A stretch of 64,000 bases of DNA from an uncultured Christensenellaceae bacterium (GTDB lineage: Bacteria > Bacillota > Clostridia > Christensenellales > Pumilibacteraceae). The stretch lies in NCBI GenBank assembly GCA_910588155.1, contig CAJUPB010000006.1, forward strand, positions 66,831-130,830. The letters are read 5' to 3'. Positions 19,055 to 26,182 of this stretch are shown here, one piece after another. The first letter of the stretch is position 1; every line of letters starts with the position of its first letter. The notes under the pieces were generated by a model that made no database searches, had not been told where the DNA came from, and saw only the letters and a list, made by a program, of their open reading frames with translations. The position numbers and the translations under genes were made by a program.

Positions 19055-21389
19055 GAGCCACCTCCAAATCCAAAACTTCCGTGCCGTATGCGGACTCCAC
19101 GCTTATGCGCGCGCTTCCGTCGTACGGCGTTGTCGTCACCAAAAATCCCGTTGCGCCGCCTTTCAGCGAAATCGTGCTTTCGCCGACCAGCCGCAACTCG
19201 CCTTCCACCGATATTTTCACGGGAGAAAAATCGTAGCTCAACACATTGCCCGCCGAATCCGTGCTTTGAACGGTCACGAGCGCGGTTTCGTAGCTCGAAC
19301 CCGGACGCAACACGGCGTCGGACACAGTCAGGCGCAATCTCTTTTCGTTGTCGGGCGGCGTTACGTATCTTTCCGCCGCAACTTTGCCGTCGGCAATTCC
19401 CTCCGCCCTGAACACGCTGGGCGCATACGCATATTTGTGTACGAGTTTGGTAAACGCCGCATTCGTCAGTTTCAGCATCTTTCTCAAAACGAAAGCCGCT
19501 ATTTTCAGCGGTGCGGACAGATTGAATATTCCGCCGTGTTTTTTTACCTTTTTGACGATATACTTAAACAGTTTCGCCTGTTTCGCGTTCATACCCTCTT
19601 TCTCTTCGGGCAAGCCGCCAATCAAGTCGTCCGCTTCTATCGGCGGATGCGGCAGATATTTATACTTCTTTCCGTTCGGGAAATATTCTCCGACGAGCGC
19701 GTCGTCGCGGTAAAGTTTGACGCTGTCGCAATTCGTGTAAAAAGACAGCGTTCCGCCGAACTCGTCGCTCGACAGCGTGGACGACGGCTGCAAGAACTTT
19801 TCTTCCGCCAACGTCTTATATGCGTATGCCGCCGTCTTGTCTATGCGCCAACCGTCCGTAACGCCGTAATACGCGACGTTGTTCTCGCTTCCGTAAACCG
19901 ACAAAAAGTCCGCGAAAGCCATTCCCGCACAACCGCACACCGTCTTCATTTTGAAAGTGTCGTTTATCGCGCGCAAGTGTCTTTGCGCCTGTTCGTTGCG
20001 GCGGTATTCCGTATCGAATCGCTTTGTCGGAAAAGCTCTGCCCGTATGTTCCGCCACGAAGTACGGAACGAAAAGACGACAGGTTTTTTTCAGACTCGAC
20101 AATCCTTTGCCGTCGTTATAATCGTTGTACGCGAAGACGTCCTCGTAAAGTCTGCTGCCCATAAAGTTGCGCGTGCCGAGAGCGGGGCGCGTCGGGTCGT
20201 TGTCTCTTGCCGCCTTGCTCGTCTTGAAATACAGTTCGTCGCAGTCGGGAGAGTTGTTTACTCGCACGCCCCAGGCTATGACGGACGGACTGTTTCTGTC
20301 TCTTTTGACGGTGTCCTCCACCGTGCGCACAAGCGCTTCTTTCCACGCCGAACCGCCTATATACCCGTCGCCGGAAATGCCCGAAACGACAAGCAGACCT
20401 ATCCTGTCGCACTCGTCGACAAAACTCTTTTCGGCAAGCCCGTGCGTGCGAACGACGTTGCAACCGAGCTGCTTTATCCTGCGCGCGTCATAGCGCTGCA
20501 AAGCCTCCGTCGCCGCCCTGCCCACGAGCGGAAAACTGTCTATTCTGTTCAATCCTATGAGTTTGATTTTTTCGCCGTTGAGATAGAACCCGTCGCGCTT
20601 GAAAGCCACTGTTCTGAACCCGAAAGAAACGGTGTGAAAGTCCATAATCGTTTCTTCGTATTTGAGAGTTGCGACGGCTTTATAGACCGAGGGGCTGTCC
20701 ACGCTCCACGCCTTTATGCCGCGCACGACGCCTTTCAAAGCCACTTCTCGGCTCAAAACCGCTTTGGCAGGCAAACTCCCCACTTCCCTGCCCGCGTCGT
20801 CTTCTATGCTTAAACAGAGCTGTGTTTCGGGATAAAAATCGCCGAGCGTGACGAAAGCTTCAATCTCGCAAGCCCCGTCCGAAACGGCGCCCGTCTTTAT
20901 GAAAACGTCGGAAATTTCCACGCCGTCGGACACGTTCAGCCACACGCGTCTGTGGATTCCGCCGTAAGACGGCACGGGTCCGAGCCCCGTCGTCAGCGGC
21001 GCGTCTTTCTTCAAACGCGAGTCCACTTTGACGACAATCATATTCTGAAAACCCGCTTTCAGCGGCGCGGTGGCATCCACCGTGAAGGGCGTGTCGCCCT
21101 TGTGCGAAGTCACGAACGTACCGTTTATATACACTTCGGCATACGACGACACTCCGTCGAAGACAAGCTCCAACCTGCTGCCGTTATACTTTTCGTCCAA
21201 GGAGAGCAGATACGCATAAGTATATACCGCCGACTCCGTTCTGTCGAAATAGCCGTCCTCGCGACGTTTCGCATTGTGCGGCAAAGACACGGGAAAGAAG
21301 TCCGCAAACTCGTAATCGGGTTCCAGACATCTTCTCGTAAAGCCCTCGGCAAACAGCCAGCCGTCGTTTATGGGTACGGTTTTTTTCAT
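19032..21389 (-). CDS. GH2-family beta-glycosidase-like protein lacking the acid/base Glu
   Basis: 785 residues with the GH2 layout: sugar-binding jelly roll (about 5-150, ELVFDGVSSYAEVYINGTFV), Ig-like domain, TIM barrel (about 265-560, LIGLNRIDSFP through to the nucleophile), and carboxy-terminal Ig-like domains. The nucleophile Glu is present in FVAEHTG (E447). The acid/base motif, normally WGVRINES in this subgroup, reads WGVRVNNS, so the catalytic Glu is Asn379. No signal peptide, so it is cytoplasmic. It may be a retaining enzyme with altered chemistry, a sugar-binding protein, or active with another residue. It overlaps pflB by 23 bases and follows a P-type ATPase gene by 17. Confidence 0.88.
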   Translation of the reverse strand: MKKTVPINDGWLFAEGFTRRCLEPDYEFADFFPVSLPHNAKRREDGYFDRTESAVYTYAYLLSLDEKYNGSRLELVFDGVSSYAEVYINGTFVTSHKGDTPFTVDATAPLKAGFQNMIVVKVDSRLKKDAPLTTGLGPVPSYGGIHRRVWLNVSDGVEISDVFIKTGAVSDGACEIEAFVTLGDFYPETQLCLSIEDDAGREVGSLPAKAVLSREVALKGVVRGIKAWSVDSPSVYKAVATLKYEETIMDFHTVSFGFRTVAFKRDGFYLNGEKIKLIGLNRIDSFPLVGRAATEALQRYDARRIKQLGCNVVRTHGLAEKSFVDECDRIGLLVVSGISGDGYIGGSAWKEALVRTVEDTVKRDRNSPSVIAWGVRVNNSPDCDELYFKTSKAARDNDPTRPALGTRNFMGSRLYEDVFAYNDYNDGKGLSSLKKTCRLFVPYFVAEHTGRAFPTKRFDTEYRRNEQAQRHLRAINDTFKMKTVCGCAGMAFADFLSVYGSENNVAYYGVTDGWRIDKTAAYAYKTLAEEKFLQPSSTLSSDEFGGTLSFYTNCDSVKLYRDDALVGEYFPNGKKYKYLPHPPIEADDLIGGLPEEKEGMNAKQAKLFKYIVKKVKKHGGIFNLSAPLKIAAFVLRKMLKLTNAAFTKLVHKYAYAPSVFRAEGIADGKVAAERYVTPPDNEKRLRLTVSDAVLRPGSSYETALVTVQSTDSAGNVLSYDFSPVKISVEGELRLVGESTISLKGGATGFLVTTTPYDGSARISVESAYGTEVLDLEVARERVEEL

Positions 21390-21406
21390 TTAAATTTCCA
21401 CCTCTC

Positions 21407-24181
21407 TCACGACCGCTGTTTGCTCTCGACCGCCGTCTTTCTCTTTTCCGCGGAGTCCTGCGTCAGCGTCAGCAAGCCCGCCTTGTTTATTATGTTCATT
21501 ACAATCGTCACGACGAAGTACGACGCCAGAACCACGGTGAAAACAAACAGCAGACAGGTGAGCGGAAGCGAAGAAAGTCCGAACATAGACGGCAGCACAA
21601 CCAACGCCACCACAATCAATATTATGCTTCCCACGACAACCACTATTCTGTATGCGTCGAACGGCTCGCACAATTTGCACAGCACCATCCAACCCGTCAT
21701 TGTCAAGCCTATTACCATCATCGAAACGACGTGTTCCTGCGTTATCGCCACAAGCACGGCTTCGCCGCCTTCACCCGTCATTGCAACCTGCGGCACGAAC
21801 TGTTTGAAAAGCACCATACTCATCACCGTCACGACGAGCGCCAATCCGCCGGGCAGACAGCGCGATATGACGTTTGTGATGAACTTGCCGCGTATACGGC
21901 TCTTATTCGTCTGCATTGCCAGGAAGAACGACGGAATACCGATGACGAACACTTCCAAGAGCATAAGGTTCTTCGGCTGCAACGGGTAATCGAGACCGCT
22001 CGTGAACGACAGAATGAGATATATAATCGACAAAGCTATCGACATAAACGTCTTCATCAGAAACAGCGAGCTGGACTTTTGGATATTGTTTATGACGCGT
22101 CTGCCCTCTTGAACGACGCTGGGCATAGACGAGAAGTTATTGTCCAACAGCACCAAGTGGCTGACCTTTTGCGCGGCTTCCGCGCCCGACGCCATTGCCA
22201 CGGCGCAATCGGACTCGCGCATTGCGAGAATGTCGTTTACGCCGTCGCCCGTCATTGCGACGGTGTGACCGCCCGCCTTTATCGCCTTTACCAAGATACT
22301 CTTCTGTTCGGGGGTGACTCTGCCGAAAACCGTGTATTTGTTCGCCGCTTCGATGACTTCCTGATTGGACAGCCCTTCCAGCGAAATATACAGTTCGGCA
22401 TTCTCTATGCCCACTCTTTTGGCGACTTCGGAAACGGTTATCGGATTGTCGCCGCTTATGACCTTGACAGCCACGTCATTGTCTTTGAACCAACGAATCG
22501 TGTTCACGGCGTCCTCTCTTATATGGTCTTCTATGACTATGAGACAGACGGGACGTCTGACGGCAGGCAATTTCTCGCCGACAATCTCCGCGGGAGAATG
22601 CGCCAACACCAAAACTCTGTAACCGTTGGACGCATTTTCGTTGACTATCTTTTCTATTCTGCTTCCGACGTCTTTGAGCACGAATTCCGGCGCGCCGAGC
22701 ATATACGTTCCGACGCCCTCGAAAGACACTGCGGACAGCTTTCTCTGCGACGAAAACGGAATTATTTTCGTGGGTTTAAGCGCCTGCGAATATCCGAACT
22801 TGTTTGCCAGCGCCATTGCCGTCTGGTTATTGTCCTCGGTCGCGGTCAGCATCGAGCCTATCGCCTCGGCAACCGTACAGTCGCCGGAGCCGCCTTTGAG
22901 TTCTATGACGTCGTGCACCTGCATACTGCCGTCGGTTATCGTGCCCGTCTTGTCGAGGCAAAGCACGTCCACGCGCGCCAACATCTCTATGCAGTACAAG
23001 TCCTGAACCAGGGTCTTCTGTTTTGCCAATCTTATGACGCTCATAGCAAGCGCAATCGACGTCAGAAGGAACATACCCGCCGGAATCATACCTATGACCA
23101 TACCCGCTATGTTCGGAACCGCCGCCACCCAGCCTTCCCAGCCGCCGCCGTTGTTCATCAGCGCGCGGACCAGCATTATCGCCGTTATCGGAACGATGAA
23201 GAACGATATTGCGTATATGATGGCTTTAATCGAGCGGAAAAGCTCGCTCTTGGGTTTTTTGTATTTCTTCGCATACGAAGTCAGCGTCTGCACATAGCAC
23301 GCGCCGCCTATCTTATCCACCCTCGCATAGCACGCGCCGCCGCTCACGAAGCTGCCTGCGTACACCTCGCTGCCCGTCGTCTTTTTCATTGGCACGGACT
23401 CGCCCGTCAGCATTGCTTCGTTGACCTCGCACTCGCCTTTCACGACGATTGCGTCGGCGGGAATCTGTTTGCCCGTTTCGAGATAGACAATGTCGTCCAG
23501 CACTACTTCCCCGACGGGCACCGCCTGTCTTTCGCCGTCGCGCACGACCAGCGCGCTGGGAGCGTTCATAATGCTCAACTTGTCGACGGTCACCTTCGAG
23601 CGTATTTCCTGTATTATGCCTATCACTATATTCAGCGTGATTATTATGAGGAAAAACAGGTTGGAAAAACCTGCGCCGACCGAAATCAGAGCGGCGGCGA
23701 CGGTGAACGTCAAAAGGTTGAAGAACGTGAAAATATTGGAAAAGAATATGCTGCGATACGTCTTGCCGTTCTGTTTGGGCGGCACGTTTACCAAACCGTC
23801 CGCATTTCTCTTTTCCACCTGCTGCGCCGAAAGACCCTTTTCCGCTTTCGTGTCGAATCTCTCCGCATCGGCAATGTCGGACGCCAGCACTTTTTTGCGA
23901 CCCGTCTTCATAGTGCGGCTCTTTTTCGTGCGCTCGCGCGAAAGAAAGCTGCCGTCAATCGTCACAGACTTGGATATAGCCGAAACGGTTTCGGGTATGT
24001 CCTCGTATTTCTCGTCGTCGAATACGCCCGCATCGATTACCGGCGGCGCGGTCTCTATGACGGACAACGGGTCCACAACCGTGTTCTTGACTCCGCTGTC
24101 GTTCGTGTCCTTCGTCACAAGACGGGGGGCGCGCCGTTTCGCCGCGGGGCGGGTACTTTTCGTCGAGGTCTTTTTTTCCAT
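21407..24181 (-). CDS. P-type cation-transporting ATPase, CtpE-like
   Basis: 924 residues. The phosphorylation site DKTGTITDG is near residue 408, the actuator motif LTGES precedes it, and MTGDGVNDILAMRESDCAVAM is the hinge. The helix before the DKTGT site reads GMIPAGMFLLTSIALAM, close to the CtpE group, in which some members export calcium; the ion is not certain here. An extra amino-terminal extension of about 110 residues is charged and probably cytoplasmic. About ten membrane helices follow the usual 2-2-6 order. Promoter at 24216-24244. Confidence 0.9.
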   Translation of the reverse strand: MEKKTSTKSTRPAAKRRAPRLVTKDTNDSGVKNTVVDPLSVIETAPPVIDAGVFDDEKYEDIPETVSAISKSVTIDGSFLSRERTKKSRTMKTGRKKVLASDIADAERFDTKAEKGLSAQQVEKRNADGLVNVPPKQNGKTYRSIFFSNIFTFFNLLTFTVAAALISVGAGFSNLFFLIIITLNIVIGIIQEIRSKVTVDKLSIMNAPSALVVRDGERQAVPVGEVVLDDIVYLETGKQIPADAIVVKGECEVNEAMLTGESVPMKKTTGSEVYAGSFVSGGACYARVDKIGGACYVQTLTSYAKKYKKPKSELFRSIKAIIYAISFFIVPITAIMLVRALMNNGGGWEGWVAAVPNIAGMVIGMIPAGMFLLTSIALAMSVIRLAKQKTLVQDLYCIEMLARVDVLCLDKTGTITDGSMQVHDVIELKGGSGDCTVAEAIGSMLTATEDNNQTAMALANKFGYSQALKPTKIIPFSSQRKLSAVSFEGVGTYMLGAPEFVLKDVGSRIEKIVNENASNGYRVLVLAHSPAEIVGEKLPAVRRPVCLIVIEDHIREDAVNTIRWFKDNDVAVKVISGDNPITVSEVAKRVGIENAELYISLEGLSNQEVIEAANKYTVFGRVTPEQKSILVKAIKAGGHTVAMTGDGVNDILAMRESDCAVAMASGAEAAQKVSHLVLLDNNFSSMPSVVQEGRRVINNIQKSSSLFLMKTFMSIALSIIYLILSFTSGLDYPLQPKNLMLLEVFVIGIPSFFLAMQTNKSRIRGKFITNVISRCLPGGLALVVTVMSMVLFKQFVPQVAMTGEGGEAVLVAITQEHVVSMMVIGLTMTGWMVLCKLCEPFDAYRIVVVVGSIILIVVALVVLPSMFGLSSLPLTCLLFVFTVVLASYFVVTIVMNIINKAGLLTLTQDSAEKRKTAVESKQRS

Positions 24182-24215
24182 AAGCTCTCCCGTAAAAGAT
24201 ATTTGTACATTTTAG

Positions 24216-24244
24216 AGTATATCACATACCGAAAGCAATGTCAA
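24216..24244 (-). promoter_or_regulatory. Sigma-A promoter for the P-type ATPase gene
   Basis: Minus strand TTGACA (24244-24239), exactly 17 bases, TATACT (24221-24216). It may also serve the GH2-pflB-pflA-galK genes downstream, since no terminator is seen between them. Confidence 0.85.
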
Positions 24245-24273
24245 GCGACAAGCCGCAAATGGAGACAACGATA

Positions 24274-24301
24274 AAGGAGCGGCACCGTGATGTCGCTCCT
24301 T
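24274..24301 (-). terminator. Hairpin after the lipoprotein gene
   Basis: AAGGAGCG (24274-24281) pairs with CGCTCCTT (24294-24301) over a 12-base loop. The T run on the minus side is short, so it may be a weak terminator. Confidence 0.5.
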
Positions 24302-24339
24302 GCTCTGTCTTATTGTATCAAATTGTTATGACCGAGAGA

Positions 24340-25740
24340 TTATTCCCAAGTCTTTTCGAGATGTGCGCCGTATGCTTCTCCGTCCGGTTCGAGAATGAAC
24401 TCTTTGTACAAGTCGTTGAAACGAACTCCGCTGCCGCCGTTCTGCGAAGAAACAAGCTCCGTGAAGATTATCTTGTTGCCTTCCATTCTGTACTTCATCG
24501 TGAAGGTGTCGGTGCTGCCTCCATTCCAATACTTATACGTAAGCTGGCATTCGCCCTTCTCTTCGTCGACGTACAGGAAACGCTGTTCGGTATTGCCGCC
24601 CGGCACATTGCTCTTAACGGGCTCGAATGTTGCGCGGTCGTTCGGAACGCCGTCCTTATAGGTCGGAATCTCGTAGACTTTCACATAGAAAGGATTGAGC
24701 GAGAAATTTTCTTTGTCCAAAACAAAGCTCTTGTGCAAACCTGCCCAAACCTCTTCGGTTACGTCGAGCGCGAAACCGTCGTCCTCGGTGGGAGCGACCA
24801 GCTCGCTTACGTTATTGCCTACAACGACTCTGCTGACATACTTACACTTCGTGGTGTACTCGCCGAACGTGACTTCGCACTCCGAAGCCGACGTGACTTT
24901 CAATTTCACGTCCACTTCTTCGTCGTTATACTTGCCCTTGCCCGTGTATTCGGGAGCGATTACTTTGACATTGTAAGTGGTGACTTTGTCTCTGTATCTG
25001 ACGGTGACTTTGCTTTCGTCGGACGCGACGTTGTTGTCGAAGCCGAGGAAGCGCACGCCGTTGAGAGAAGTCAGGTTGTCGAGCTGCGTGCTTTTGCCGT
25101 TCTCTCTCGTTATCGTGAGTTTTATGCCTTCCGTGCTGAGATTTTCACCCAAGATGTATTCGGTTTTGGCTTCCGTCGTATCGACCTCTATGGTCTTGAC
25201 GGGAGAGTAGCGATAGCCGAATATCAGCACGCTGCGGATACCCCAGCCTCTGTTCCAAACAAAGCTGGAAGAGTACTCGTAGTAGTCGCCTTCGTCCGCG
25301 ATTTTCTCGGCAAGCATATCGTAGTCTCCGTTGTTATACTCGGAGTTGCCGTGACGCAGAATGTGCAGAACGAACTGCTCTCTGTCTCTCCTGTCGCGGT
25401 TCGTCCAATATCCGTAGATATTCTGTCCGCTCAAAGTGCCGTACAAAAGTCCGTCTTCGTAGCAGTTGAGATAGATATACTCGCGGGAATAGTCTCCCTG
25501 ATAAGCCTCGCTGTACGAACCTTCGAACTGGTACACTATCGGGGAGCTGACCTCGTTTAAAGTCAGGTTGCCGAAGCTGCCGAACTGCTGCCAAGTGAAA
25601 TCGGCATACGGGTTAGTGGCTTCCGAGTAAACGATTTCTTTCGTCGTTTCGGCGGGAGTTCCGCCGCAGGCACAGAGCGCGACAGCCGCAGTCACTGCCA
25701 AAAGCAAGGAAAGCCCTATAATTGACAATTTCTTCTTCAT
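24340..25740 (-). CDS. Secreted lipoprotein with a bacterial Ig-like (Big_3) domain
   Basis: 466 residues. A type II signal peptide ends in ALCACGG, with the lipidated Cys at about residue 24. Residues of about 185-265 look like a Big_3-type Ig fold (GENLSTEGIKLTITRENGK, then VTVRYRDKVTTYNVKV). The regions on each side are rich in Tyr, Trp, Gly and Asn, as in carbohydrate-binding surface proteins, but I recognise no named domain there. It is the last gene of the GH3, four-helix protein, lipoprotein operon (15 bases after the previous stop), so it probably acts with the GH3 enzyme on a glycan outside the cell. Confidence 0.8.
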   Translation of the reverse strand: MKKKLSIIGLSLLLAVTAAVALCACGGTPAETTKEIVYSEATNPYADFTWQQFGSFGNLTLNEVSSPIVYQFEGSYSEAYQGDYSREYIYLNCYEDGLLYGTLSGQNIYGYWTNRDRRDREQFVLHILRHGNSEYNNGDYDMLAEKIADEGDYYEYSSSFVWNRGWGIRSVLIFGYRYSPVKTIEVDTTEAKTEYILGENLSTEGIKLTITRENGKSTQLDNLTSLNGVRFLGFDNNVASDESKVTVRYRDKVTTYNVKVIAPEYTGKGKYNDEEVDVKLKVTSASECEVTFGEYTTKCKYVSRVVVGNNVSELVAPTEDDGFALDVTEEVWAGLHKSFVLDKENFSLNPFYVKVYEIPTYKDGVPNDRATFEPVKSNVPGGNTEQRFLYVDEEKGECQLTYKYWNGGSTDTFTMKYRMEGNKIIFTELVSSQNGGSGVRFNDLYKEFILEPDGEAYGAHLEKTWE

Positions 25741-25755
25741 ACATTCCTCCTTTAA

Positions 25756-26181
25756 TTATATAATCGTTTTACCGTCCTTCGTCTGTGCAAAGAAGCACGA
25801 CACAAGAGCGATTAACGCCACCGCAAACACAGCCACGGCATAGAACATACACATTTCAAAGCTGCCGCCCGTGTAAGCCACTTTGTTGAAGTAGTCGGCT
25901 ACGGCGGTGGGTATCTTATTTGCCACCACGCCGAAAGCCAATGTGTAACAGAGTACGCTTATGACCGACGCGAAGCGCAGAGGCAGGAATGTTACGACAA
26001 CCTGCACCGCGACTCCGATTAAGAGCACGAGTCCTATTACCCAACCGTTGCTTGCCGTATTCGGCAGCGCCGTTCCCGACGTCGCAAACACTATTATCGC
26101 GGTGACGAGCGCCAAAAGCGCCGCGCCGCAGGACAGCCAATAGCCGAGTCCTTTATTCTTTATGAGTTCCTTTACGTTCAT
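25756..26181 (-). CDS. Small four-helix membrane protein, GH3 partner (copy 1)
   Basis: 141 residues with four hydrophobic segments (about 14-34, 46-66, 70-90, 110-132) and charged ends. No known family. It resembles the 136-residue protein at 48116-48526, most clearly at the start, where both read SxGxAxLxLVTAI after a short basic helix. Both copies sit directly beside a double-anchored GH3 gene. Here the ATG is one base past the GH3 stop. I infer a structural partner or chaperone in the membrane for the GH3 protein. Confidence 0.75.
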   Translation of the reverse strand: MNVKELIKNKGLGYWLSCGAALLALVTAIIVFATSGTALPNTASNGWVIGLVLLIGVAVQVVVTFLPLRFASVISVLCYTLAFGVVANKIPTAVADYFNKVAYTGGSFEMCMFYAVAVFAVALIALVSCFFAQTKDGKTII

Positions 26182-26182
26182 A

